NCBI RefSeq assembly: GCF_040954645.1
Contig: NC_092808.1
Location: 112,818,049 to 112,882,048, forward strand
Direction of reading: 5' to 3'
DNA length: 64,000 bases
Origin: Diabrotica undecimpunctata
Taxonomy: Eukaryota; Arthropoda; Insecta; Coleoptera; Chrysomelidae
The notes beneath the pieces were generated by a model, which was given only the letters and a program-made list of their open reading frames with translations, made no database searches and was not told the origin of the DNA. Position 1 is the stretch's first letter. Each line of letters begins with the position of its first letter. Of the stretch, positions 1-9,089 are shown one piece after another. A program made the translations under genes and the position numbers.

Positions 1-473
1 TAATTAAAACAATGACATTGAATATCTTGTCTCCACTAATTTGCTTGGAAATTTGAATTTAGGTTCTATTTACCCTGCATTTCACTTTTGGACTTTTTTG
101 TTGTTGGTTACTTTTTTATTTTTTAGAGGTTAAAAGTACCCCTATCAGAAAAAATATTATAATTGTAAATTCAAGCAATTTTGAATTATTTAATTATACA
201 GTGACATTAAATTTAGATTTATTTACTGTTTTAATTTTTTACCACATAATTTCTACCCTTATAAAAACCACCCCATCTTACGTTCTACTAGCGTGGCATC
301 AACTAACAGATTGCCACATCCGGATCAACGTGAGGACCGACCGATCCGGATATGAAAAAATACGGGTATCAATACCATTTAAAAATATGTAGCTGTAAAC
401 GGCCTGAAATTTATACAATAGTTTATATGGTTTTAGGCATTTAATATCAGGTGATATATGGTTATTAGTAAAA

Positions 474-682
474 GCAGATATCGAGCACAGTTTTTTATTA
501 AATCTTGCCCAAGTAGTTTCGCTCCTAGAGCATCTGCAGGGGCATTTCGTCGAAATTAGGCTATCCAACAATATGACATTCACTAAATGGTTGCACAGCC
601 TAATTTTGACGAAAAGCCCCTGAAGATGCTCTAGGAGCGAACGTACTTGGGCAAGATTTAATCTCTGCTCGATATCTACCTT
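474..682. repeat. Foldback hairpin (MITE-like), arms about 85 bp
   Basis: The stretch 474-562 is closely matched by the reverse complement of 597-682, leaving a loop of about 35 bp. Both outer ends carry the word GATATCGAGCA. No ORF is present. Bases 1-470 and 683-930 on either side are AT-rich and show no gene I can recognise. The structure resembles a short non-autonomous DNA transposon; the family is not identified and no target duplication was resolved. Confidence 0.7.
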
Positions 683-932
683 TTATTTGATTAAATTTAC
701 TATCAGGACTAAAATACAGTACCTACATACATAAATTACATAGATAAGAAAGGTAAAATAAAGACCTAAACATTATAGAGTTTTCAAGATGTATTTCTGT
801 TCTTATAAACAAAAATTAAACGTTTATAAACTTAGTACGTATGTATGTATATACATACAATATGCTCAATACTAAAAACAAAAGGTTACACACTTTATTT
901 ACAAAAAGTTACATATTACAGTTAAAGTATTC

Positions 933-1252
933 TGTTGTGAATTTATTAAAAGGTTCAATATTTATAACACTTACGGATTTAATTTATTTCTTTATTTATA
1001 TTAACTTGTCTGACAATAATTTATTATATCCGTACGTACAAATTCGCGAGCGCGGGTCTTGAGTATTAACTGCCCTCCATATAAAAATGTTGTATTTATA
1101 TACGAAATCCTGATATACTAGAACAGCATCGAAAGATCGAGAAGCTTAGCCGGCTCATTCACCATAATTTTGGTTCTAGACTTCCACCGAAATTTCTACA
1201 ATAAAACAGAATAATTAGTCATAAAAGTTAGGCCAGTATATTTATCGTAACA
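933..1252 (-). repeat. 3' LTR of the gypsy element
   Basis: This 320-bp LTR starts TGTTGTGAAT and ends CGTAACA on the plus strand. Read on the minus strand it contains a TATA-like box near 1093-1102 and several AATAAA-like words. The stop codon of the polyprotein (1242-1244) lies inside this repeat, so the last four codons and the stop come from LTR sequence. Confidence 0.95.
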
Positions 1253-4200
1253 TTGCCCCCCTCTTAAAAGATGGTTCCTCCTGGAACCTTGTCGGGACTG
1301 GAACCGGAACTGTATGCTGGTATCGGCAACTGGACCCTCTTATACAACTTCCAGTTGTATAAAAATGACAAGGGACGGTTTTCTCTCCGCACCAGTAACT
1401 ATGCGGATTGCAACAGACTAACACCTGGACTTCGGTGTCTTTAAAGATCTCCTCCACCATATTTCGGATAACCCTCCAATCTAATTGGCGGCACTCCAAC
1501 TTCGGCATGGCTAACTTTTGCACGTCGGACTCTAGTACGTGCCCTCTCAATTGAAGTAAGGCTTCCCATACATCTCGGTAGGTAGGTTGGTCACGGGCAG
1601 TGTCTTTTGTTACCAGGTAGAAAAGGTAACGTGATGCATCTTGGAGTTTCAAGGTTTTACCGGGAGCTGGCACTTGGCATTGAAGTTCTGCAACTCGACC
1701 AAACTTCCTTCGAAAGACGGATGCCAACCCTGGTGCGTCTTTGATACTGGCCGGGATGGTAAGGGCCAGCGAGTAGTCATCGGGGAGCGCGAGTAGATCT
1801 TGCTTTTCTTCAGTGGTAACACCATGTCTCGCTTTACCGGTACCTCCATAGGCACCCATGAATTCCTCAAACGTGAGGTCAGACACATCTTGGACTTGGT
1901 TTACTTCCACTTCTTCATCTACGTCGTGGTCACCTTCGAAAGATGCCAACCGGTTATGGTGTACTATCATCGGCTTTCCCCTCGGAATCTTGCTTATTCG
2001 GTAGATGACATCGTTGATCTTCTCCATGATGAGGTATGGACCTTCCCAAAACTGCTGCAATTTGGGAGAACAACCTTTTCGCTTCTTGGGATTATACAGC
2101 CATACTTTGTCGTTCTTCTTAAAGCAACCCTTTTCGGCTTGTGTATCGTACCGTTTCTTCATTCGGTCGCTAGCAATCTGAAGGTGGGAACGGACCAACT
2201 CATGTACATCGTCCATTCTTCTTCGTAATTCGATCACATAATCTTCACCTGCTACATCTTCTCCAGGTCGACACCCAAATTCTAGATCACAAGGTAGTCG
2301 CATTTCGCGTCCGAATAGGACTCTGGCTGGTGTCTGGCCCGTTGATTCGTTAACAGCAGATCTGTAGGCCATTGTGAAGAACGGAAGGTATTGGTCCCAG
2401 TCTCGCTGATGATCGGACACCATCTTTGTCAAATACTTGCCAACTGTCCTATTCATTCGTTCTACCATACCATCCGATTGCGGATGATACGCGGTAGTTC
2501 TTGTTTTCTTCATGCCTAGTCTATCACATATTCCTTGGAATAGATCACTTTCGAAGTTCCTGCCTTGGTCACTATGGATCTCCAAAGGCACTCCAAATCG
2601 GCTGATATATTCTTGGATCAACTTATCTGCAACGGTGGCGGCCTTCTGGTCTGGAAGTGCGTAAATCTCGACCCACTTAGTGAAGTAATCCATTACTACC
2701 AACATGTACTTGCCCCCATTTTCACTTTCTGGAAATGGCCCTGCAATGTCCAAAGCTATTCTTTCAAACGGGCTTCCAACATTATATTGTCTCATAGGAG
2801 CTCTCCTTTTCCGGTGAGGCCCGTTACTCGTAGCACAAATAGTACATTTCTTACACCAGTCTTTTACGTCGTCGGAACTGTTCATCCAATAAAACCGTTC
2901 CCGAATTCGCTGAAGGGTTTTCCTTACACCAAAATGCCCTCCCGATGGACTGTCGTGTAACTGACGAAGTACTTCGGCTATTCTGCTCTTTGGGATCACC
3001 AACTGTCTTCTCTTCTCTGAACCGTCATCATTTTCCAGGACTCGTTTAAGCAAGCCATCTTCGATGATAAATGAGTCCCACTGGGCCCAATACGTCTTAA
3101 CTACTGAGCATAGGTTTGATATTTCCTGCCAAGGTGGTCGACGGTTTTCCTCTTTCCATTTTCGGATTTTCTGTATAACTGGATCTCTCTCTTGTTCTTC
3201 CCTTATCTTAGTAGGCGTCCAGTCGTCGTTGACAATCGTCGTTCTTAGCACTGCTGCTTCCTTGGATTCCGTTTTGTTGCAGTGAGGACACTCTGCTGGG
3301 CATGGCCTTCTGGAAAGAGAATCAGCGTTTCTGTGGCTAACTCCGGCTCGGTGCTCAATCTTAAAATCGTATTCTTGGAGTCGTTCGATCCACCTGGCTA
3401 TCTGACCCTCTGGATTCTTAAACTGCATCAACCACTTAAGGGCGGCATGGTCGGTTCGGATTAAAAACTTCCTTCCATAGAGGTATTGATAGAAGTGCTC
3501 TACTGATTTCACTACTGCCAGAAGTTCTCTTCTCGTGACGCAATAATTCCGCTCAGGTTTTGAAAGGACTTTACTAAAATATCCGAGGACTCGTTCCTGT
3601 CCTCCTTGAATCTGAGACAGCACTCCTCCAATTCCCACGTTACTTGCATCCGTATCTAAGATGAACTCTCCTTCTGGCAGTGGATACCCCAAAATTGGTG
3701 CTGTTATTAAATGCTTTTTCAACGTTTCAAAGGCATTTTGGCAGTCTATATCCCAGCGGTATTCTCTTGCTTCCTCCGTAAGTCGCGTTAATGGCTTAGC
3801 GATATCTGCAAACTTCTTAATAAACCTCCGGTAGTAAGTACATAGTCCAAGAAAACTTCTCACTTGATGTTTGTCAGTTGGTTTTGGCCATTCCTTAATG
3901 GAATCGATTTTTCCTTTATCCACGGCCACTCCTTCTTTACTGACTATATGACCCAGATAATTGACTTTACCTTGAAATAGCTGGCACTTCTTGGGGTTTA
4001 GCATCAATTGGGCAGCTTTAAGTCGATTAAAAACGTTTTCTAAATTCCTCAAATGATCTTCGAATGTCTCCCCCAAGACGATTATGACATCTAAATAAAC
4101 CAGGCATGTTTTCCAAGATAACCCTCTCAACACATTTTCCATAAGCCTCTCAAATGTCGCAGGAGCATTACAAAGTCCAAATGGCATAACGTTGAATTGC

Positions 4201-6725
4201 CACAATCCAGATCCTGTGGTGAAGGCTGTCTTTTCTTTATCGACTGGGTCCATTTCTACCTGCCAGTATCCAGACTTCAAATCTAAAGTAGAAAACAATT
4301 TACTTCCAGCCAATGTGTCCAATGTGTCATCGATCCGAGGCAGAGGATAACTATCTTTCTTGGTAACGTTGTTCAGCAAACGGTAATCCACACAGAACCT
4401 CGTCGTTCCGTCTTTCTTCTTAACCAGGACCACCGGAGAGACCCATGGACTCGTAGAAGGTTCTATCACCCCGTCTTTCTTCATTTCCTGAACAATCGTT
4501 TCAGCTTCCTCTCTCTTCGCCTGTGGTAATCGTCGAGCTGTTTGACGAATTGGCTTAGCATTACCAGTATCAATTTTATGCTTAACAACGGTAGTTCTTC
4601 CCGTCTTTCCTCCTTTCGGTACGAAAATATCACGATACTGCCGCAGAAATTCCCTTAATTTTCTTTTCTCCATCTGATTTAGAGACTGTCCTGCAACTGC
4701 AACCATTTGGTCGAATTTGTCGTTGGAATTATCAGCTGTTGTCGCCTGACGGATTATGGATGTCACAGGTACACAAGTTCCTACTTTTGTCTCTTTCTTT
4801 ATGGTCACTGGGTAGTCGTTGACATTGATAAGTCTCACAGGAATTTCTTTAGCCGAAGTCACCAATTCCTTTCCAATTATGATTCCACGACCAACCTCAT
4901 CGTCGTGGTTCCAAGGCTCCATCATAACAGGTCTCCCTTCGTCTACAATTCCCTGTAGTCGCGCTACTATGATCGTTTCGCTTCTCGCAGGCACGACTGT
5001 ATCTTCTGTAATGGCTGCTTGCACAGTGTTGTCATTATGTGGATGGAGAAATACCTCCTCGTTGCCAACTTTGATTACCTTATTCTTAAAATCCAATTGG
5101 AATCCATGCATATTCATTACGTCCATTCCTAATATAACATCCTCTTCGATGTCAGCAACTATAACAGTATGGACAAACTTTTCTGCCCCAATTCCCAATT
5201 GTACCTGGATTTCTCCATGAATGTTGGCATTTTCACCTGTAGCGGTCCGAAGTCGTAACCTCGTTGGTAACAGTTTCTTTCGGCTGTTTATAACTGTCGG
5301 GCGTATAATGGTTCTGGTCGCTCCGGTATCCACCAACAACGTATGCTTTTTACCATTTATGTCTCCATCTACATATACACTATCTTCACGACATTTCAAA
5401 GAAGCTATTAGTATGAGAGGGTCTTTGGAAGAGTTCCGGGTCGAAGCTGCCTCCCTAAGGTTGACTCGTTCTGGTTTTCCTGATGGTGAGTTTCTTGATT
5501 TTATGGTCTTCTTTTTCTTGCATGTCATGCTTTTCATCAAATTAACGAGCTGGTCAAGTTTATCTTCATCTTCTTCCTCTTTTACAGTCCTAACTTTACT
5601 GTAACCGCCAGAGGCCTGCGTAGCTGACTCATATTCGAGGGCGGCGGATAGGACATCAACCAGCGTCTTGTGACGAGCTAATCGCAGTGTTCTCTGCATT
5701 TCATGATCACGAAGACCATCAATAAACGTTTGAACGGCCAATTTTTCCATCATGTCTTCGGGAGCTGTTGGATAAGCATATCGTACTAATCTGGCAATAT
5801 CTACCTCATATTCTTGAAGAGCCTCATCTTTCTTCTGTCTACGATTTTTAAGCTGTGACTGATATACATGCTCCAAATGTTCGTGGCCATATCGCATATT
5901 TAACCTCTTCTTCAGTTGTTCGAAATCATCGGTCTCCTCTACGGCTATGGTCTGAAGCACATCTAAGGCATCTCCTCGAAGAGCGATAGTCAGGTTTACA
6001 GCCTTTTCTTTTTCAGACCATCCATTTGCTCTTGCGGCTGATTCGAACTGTTTCATGTAGTTGTTCCATGATGATTTTCCGTCGAAAGTTGGGACTTTAA
6101 CATGAATAGAACCTCCACTTCCTTCAAATTTCGGCCGTGTCTCCAACTTAAATTTCGTCTCGTCTTCTTTTATCTCCACTGTAATCGGATTGTTACCTCT
6201 CTCTGCTGTCCCTGTTTCTTCCATCTTCCTTTCCATCTCTTTAATCTTTTCTTCGAAGGCCAACTTATCGGCAGCAACTTGGTTTTTTAACGAAGATATT
6301 CTATCGTCCAGGGCAGACATCTCAGAAGTGACTTTAGAGATTTCTGAAGAGATGTTAGCAGAAACTTTGCTTTCCAGGGAAGAAATCTCGTTAGAAACTT
6401 TGCTTTCTAAAGAAGCGATGTCGCCGGAAACTTTCGAAATATCGCCAGAAACTTTGTTCTCTAATGATGCGATATCACCGGAAACTTTGGCTACATCAGA
6501 AGAAACTTTCGAAATATCGTCAGAAACTTTGTTCTCCAATTTCGAAATCGACGAGATGACAGCATCTTCAAATATATAAGTCTCTGGATCTAGACCTTCT
6601 TCTAGCAAAGCGTTCTTTAGTCGTTGGACTAACTCAGCCTTTTTTCCGGTAGAAGCTAATTCTCTGTCTTCGAGATGTCTTCTTAAATTCGTCACTGTGA
6701 GCTCATAAATCGTAGCCATTTTCAC
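1242..6725 (-). CDS. Gypsy Gag-Pol polyprotein with SAP, macro-like and CCCH domains (1827 aa)
   Basis: One uninterrupted ORF encodes the whole polyprotein. In order (approximate residues): SAP-like DNA-binding motif 3-40; coiled coil of repeated KVSxDI/SLExKVS units 60-175; Gag 205-370; aspartic protease with DTGA at 466; reverse transcriptase 730-910; RNase H about 1019-1140; integrase HHCC about 1256-1290; integrase core with Asp about 1326, Asp 1386 and Glu 1422 (D35E spacing); GPY/F-like module about 1560-1600. Two additions follow: residues 1643-1773 resemble OARD1-type macro domains, and 1786-1804 form a CX7CX5CX3H zinc finger. No CCHC knuckle is visible in Gag. The RT motif is YLDV (877-880), with the second catalytic Asp replaced by Val, so this copy is probably unable to reverse-transcribe by itself. 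The start is the first ATG, 72 nt from the 5' LTR. Confidence 0.93.
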   Translation of the reverse strand: MKMATIYELTVTNLRRHLEDRELASTGKKAELVQRLKNALLEEGLDPETYIFEDAVISSISKLENKVSDDISKVSSDVAKVSGDIASLENKVSGDISKVSGDIASLESKVSNEISSLESKVSANISSEISKVTSEMSALDDRISSLKNQVAADKLAFEEKIKEMERKMEETGTAERGNNPITVEIKEDETKFKLETRPKFEGSGGSIHVKVPTFDGKSSWNNYMKQFESAARANGWSEKEKAVNLTIALRGDALDVLQTIAVEETDDFEQLKKRLNMRYGHEHLEHVYQSQLKNRRQKKDEALQEYEVDIARLVRYAYPTAPEDMMEKLAVQTFIDGLRDHEMQRTLRLARHKTLVDVLSAALEYESATQASGGYSKVRTVKEEEDEDKLDQLVNLMKSMTCKKKKTIKSRNSPSGKPERVNLREAASTRNSSKDPLILIASLKCREDSVYVDGDINGKKHTLLVDTGATRTIIRPTVINSRKKLLPTRLRLRTATGENANIHGEIQVQLGIGAEKFVHTVIVADIEEDVILGMDVMNMHGFQLDFKNKVIKVGNEEVFLHPHNDNTVQAAITEDTVVPARSETIIVARLQGIVDEGRPVMMEPWNHDDEVGRGIIIGKELVTSAKEIPVRLINVNDYPVTIKKETKVGTCVPVTSIIRQATTADNSNDKFDQMVAVAGQSLNQMEKRKLREFLRQYRDIFVPKGGKTGRTTVVKHKIDTGNAKPIRQTARRLPQAKREEAETIVQEMKKDGVIEPSTSPWVSPVVLVKKKDGTTRFCVDYRLLNNVTKKDSYPLPRIDDTLDTLAGSKLFSTLDLKSGYWQVEMDPVDKEKTAFTTGSGLWQFNVMPFGLCNAPATFERLMENVLRGLSWKTCLVYLDVIIVLGETFEDHLRNLENVFNRLKAAQLMLNPKKCQLFQGKVNYLGHIVSKEGVAVDKGKIDSIKEWPKPTDKHQVRSFLGLCTYYRRFIKKFADIAKPLTRLTEEAREYRWDIDCQNAFETLKKHLITAPILGYPLPEGEFILDTDASNVGIGGVLSQIQGGQERVLGYFSKVLSKPERNYCVTRRELLAVVKSVEHFYQYLYGRKFLIRTDHAALKWLMQFKNPEGQIARWIERLQEYDFKIEHRAGVSHRNADSLSRRPCPAECPHCNKTESKEAAVLRTTIVNDDWTPTKIREEQERDPVIQKIRKWKEENRRPPWQEISNLCSVVKTYWAQWDSFIIEDGLLKRVLENDDGSEKRRQLVIPKSRIAEVLRQLHDSPSGGHFGVRKTLQRIRERFYWMNSSDDVKDWCKKCTICATSNGPHRKRRAPMRQYNVGSPFERIALDIAGPFPESENGGKYMLVVMDYFTKWVEIYALPDQKAATVADKLIQEYISRFGVPLEIHSDQGRNFESDLFQGICDRLGMKKTRTTAYHPQSDGMVERMNRTVGKYLTKMVSDHQRDWDQYLPFFTMAYRSAVNESTGQTPARVLFGREMRLPCDLEFGCRPGEDVAGEDYVIELRRRMDDVHELVRSHLQIASDRMKKRYDTQAEKGCFKKNDKVWLYNPKKRKGCSPKLQQFWEGPYLIMEKINDVIYRISKIPRGKPMIVHHNRLASFEGDHDVDEEVEVNQVQDVSDLTFEEFMGAYGGTGKARHGVTTEEKQDLLALPDDYSLALTIPASIKDAPGLASVFRRKFGRVAELQCQVPAPGKTLKLQDASRYLFYLVTKDTARDQPTYRDVWEALLQLRGHVLESDVQKLAMPKLECRQLDWRVIRNMVEEIFKDTEVQVLVCCNPHSYWCGEKTVPCHFYTTGSCIRGSSCRYQHTVPVPVPTRFQEEPSFKRGAMLR
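1253..1266 (-). other. Polypurine tract of the gypsy element
   Basis: On the minus strand a run AAGAGGGGGGC lies directly before the 3' LTR, the expected position for the plus-strand primer of an LTR retrotransposon. It overlaps the final codons of the polyprotein ORF. Confidence 0.75.
1407..1799 (-). other. Macro-like domain encoded in the gypsy polyprotein
   Basis: The encoded segment carries FRRKFG, a YLFYLVTK strand, PTY, a helix with LRGHVLES and a KLAMPKLEC strand. These follow the order and spacing of the OARD1/C6orf130 branch of macro domains (ADP-ribose binding or hydrolysis). The Lys after the FYLVT strand is kept. The glycine-rich GAG-type loop reads DAPG, and the GCGLD loop that holds the catalytic Asp reads ECRQ. 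ADP-ribose hydrolysis is therefore doubtful and ligand binding uncertain. Confidence 0.7.
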
Positions 6726-6773
6726 AATTTATTTTACGTATTCACTTGTATTATTATTATAAGTCTAATTTAT

Positions 6774-6795
6774 GTTCGATCCCACTCTGACACCA
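6774..6795 (-). other. tRNA primer binding site (PBS)
   Basis: On the minus strand, 2 nt after the 5' LTR, the sequence begins TGGTGTCAGAGTGGGATC. The plus strand therefore reads like a tRNA 3' end: a T-loop-like TTCGATCC followed by the acceptor strand and CCA. The complementarity could cover about 22 nt. I could not assign the isoacceptor from memory. Confidence 0.8.
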
Positions 6796-6797
6796 TT

Positions 6798-7117
6798 TGT
6801 TGTGAATTTATTAAAAGGTTCAATATTTATAACACTTACGGATTTAATTTATTTCTTTATTTATATTAACTTGTCTGACAATAATTTATTATATCCGTAC
6901 GTACAAATTCGCGAGCGCGGGTCTTGAGTATTAACTGCCCTCCATATAAAAATGTTGTATTTATATACGAAATCCTGATATACTAGAACAGCATCGAAAG
7001 ATCGAGAAGCTTAGCCGGCTCATTCACCATAATTTTGGTTCTAGACTTCCACCGAAATTTCTACAATAAAACAGAATAATTAGTCATAAAAGTTAGGCCA
7101 GTATATTTATCGTAACA
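6798..7117 (-). repeat. 5' LTR of the gypsy element
   Basis: This is the second 320-bp copy and looks identical to 933-1252. On the minus strand it is the upstream LTR and should carry the promoter (TATA-like box matching the one in the other copy). It is followed after 2 nt by the primer binding site. Confidence 0.95.
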
Positions 7118-7189
7118 ATTCGAACAAAAATTTACTTTAAATTAAAAAAGAATATATGTAATTGAAGAAACAAAGTTTTTACTCACAGA

Positions 7190-8340
7190 ATCACATTAGT
7201 TTTTGAAAAAGTTGGTTATTCCACACTGTACACGTTTGTTTGAAGCCATGTCTCTCATTCTTTTTATGAGCATCACGTCACTTGCACAAGTTTCTTCTTG
7301 ACTTTTAACATAGCACAGCAGAGCCTCGAACGTCTTAAATGCTTCGGAGTGGCTCATTACGACGACCGGATTTTTGTCAGTGCTTTCGTTGTTCAACATA
7401 CCGCCACCTGTTAATTTGTTTTGTTCATCTGCACTCAACCACTTGTTAACATCGTCTTCCTTCATTCTTCCGTAGGTTCTTTACCAGTTCAGCAATCTCT
7501 TCGTTTGAAGTTTCATTAACCTTTCTCTGGTTTCTCTCTCGTCCATTCATCAGATGCTTTGTGGTCTAACAGCTACCTCCATGACCTTACTATTTATGTC
7601 ATCCCATGTTTGATCCACCTACGTCACCACATCCAATATGTCCACTTTTTTTAGAGTCTCTGTAACGGTTTCTCCTTCATCCATTCCAGCAATCAACGCC
7701 ATCAGTAACTTTCGTCGATAGACATGTTTTATAGATGTCCATAGGCTAATAGACGGATGTTACATTGGGGGGGGGGGGGAGGCGAAAACACTTCATTTCG
7801 CTATCTTTTAGTTCTTCTATGTCGGGATTAGAGGGTGCGTTGTCCAATAGCAGGATTACCTTTCTCGGTAGATTATTTTTTGCTAAATGTTTTTCATTCT
7901 TTGGTACAAATTGATTGTGAAACCACTCTTTGAATAGAAGACTGTTCATCCAAGCGCTCTTTTGATGACAGTAATTAACTGTCAGGGAAGAAAAGTCTTT
8001 AAAGTTTTTGAAAACCCTAGGTTTTTTGACTTTCCGATAAATCCTATAGGGAGTTTTTGAGATCCTGTAGCGTTACTGTAAACTAAAATTGTCACTCTTT
8101 CCTTTTTCTTCTTGAATCCTGGTGCACTATCTTCTTGTTTTGAGGCCAGAGTTTAGGTCAACAGCATTATATAATTGAGATCTGTTTTGTCACAATTGTA
8201 AAGCTGGTCTCCGGTAATTCCTTCTTCTTATAGTAAGCTGGGATTTCTTCCCGACTCAAGCTGATCCCTAACTGATTCATTACAGATGGAACGTCAAGAA
8301 AAAATCATTCCAGCGTAATGATAAATATATGTGTGTAATA
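7190..8340 (-). pseudogene. Tigger/pogo-type transposase remnant
   Basis: Minus-strand fragments in shifting frames match the jerky/Tigger DDE transposase family: LSREEIPAYYKKKEL, APGFKKKKERVT-like and SLLFKEWFHNQFVPKNEKHL pieces, then VILLLDNAPSNPDIEELKD (catalytic DNAP motif) and LPPPPNVTSVY. The C-terminal part spans 7196-7465. Frameshifts and stops separate the blocks, and a run of G at about 7769-7780 lies just before the PPNVT codons. The intact gypsy element lies immediately 3' of it. It is non-functional. Confidence 0.8.
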
Positions 8341-8439
8341 TGTATAAACTAAAAAATTCTTTATCATTACAAAACATACCAGCCGTGAAAGTCGACACCC
8401 CTTAATAAATAGGCTTTGGTTTATATAAAGGGTATACCA

Positions 8440-9030
8440 GACTAAACGGGACGAATCGTACTAGAAAAACTATCCTTCTGCTTCATCAAGTTCCGCTCCT
8501 ATCGGAGATAGGACATTCTGGCAAATAGCCAAACCATTCACGGAGATTGAGTAGCCATGAAATTTTACGTCCGCCGACGCTTCTTCTGCCTTTGATTTTG
8601 TCCAGTAGTATATTCCTTAACAGTTCGTCTTTGTCACCTCTTATCATGTGTCCTAACTATTCCAACTTCCTGATTTTTATTGAGTTAAAAACTTTTCATA
8701 GTTCTCCAATTTATTTGAGAACTTATGCATTTGTTTTGCGATCCGTCCATGAAAATTTTAGAATACCTTCGTAATACCACATTTCAAATGCTTCTAGGTT
8801 TTGAATGTTTGATTGTTTCAGTGTCCAAGCTTAAAATGCATACAAAATAGTAGAGAAAATATAAAATATAAAGATGACCGTGCAACTTCTATGCGGCATC
8901 TAATTTTTTTTGTTTGGTCGGTATCTACTGTGATCCATTCTCCAAGGTATTTATTTGTACGAGGATATTTGCTCAATTTCTGTATTAAACCTGGTACTAG
9001 TTTTATAATATTCAGAGTAAACAAGAGAGT
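8440..9030 (-). pseudogene. Non-LTR retrotransposon 3' remnant
   Basis: On the minus strand the translation, with stops, reads LEAFEMWYYEGILKFSWTDR, then SIKIRKLE, a stop, LGHMIRGDKDELLRNILL and GRRSVGGRKISWLLNLREW. This is the conserved C-terminal tail of insect LINEs of the RTE/endonuclease-RT type. The RT core is absent. Similar tails occur at 15290, 17160 and 47430. Confidence 0.75.
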
Positions 9031-9089
9031 AAAACATATAAATTAAAGATTTCAGACCCATTAACCCCAGAATGTGTATTTTAAAATTA

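Larger units (their letters stand above)
933..7117 (-). mobile_element. Full-length Ty3/gypsy LTR retrotransposon
   Basis: Two 320-bp direct repeats (933-1252 and 6798-7117), both TG...CA and apparently identical by eye, bound an internal region with one long minus-strand ORF. The same 4-bp word ATTC flanks the element (929-932 and 7118-7121), as expected of a target duplication. A tRNA primer binding site and a polypurine tract sit at the proper ends. Identical LTRs point to a very recent insertion. Domain order protease, RT, RNase H, integrase places it in Ty3/gypsy. The accessory C-terminal domains and the mutated RT motif are described with the ORF. Confidence 0.96.

Noticed and set aside
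1800..6579. Plus-strand ORFs opposite the gypsy polyprotein
   Set aside because: They are antisense shadows of the long coding frame.
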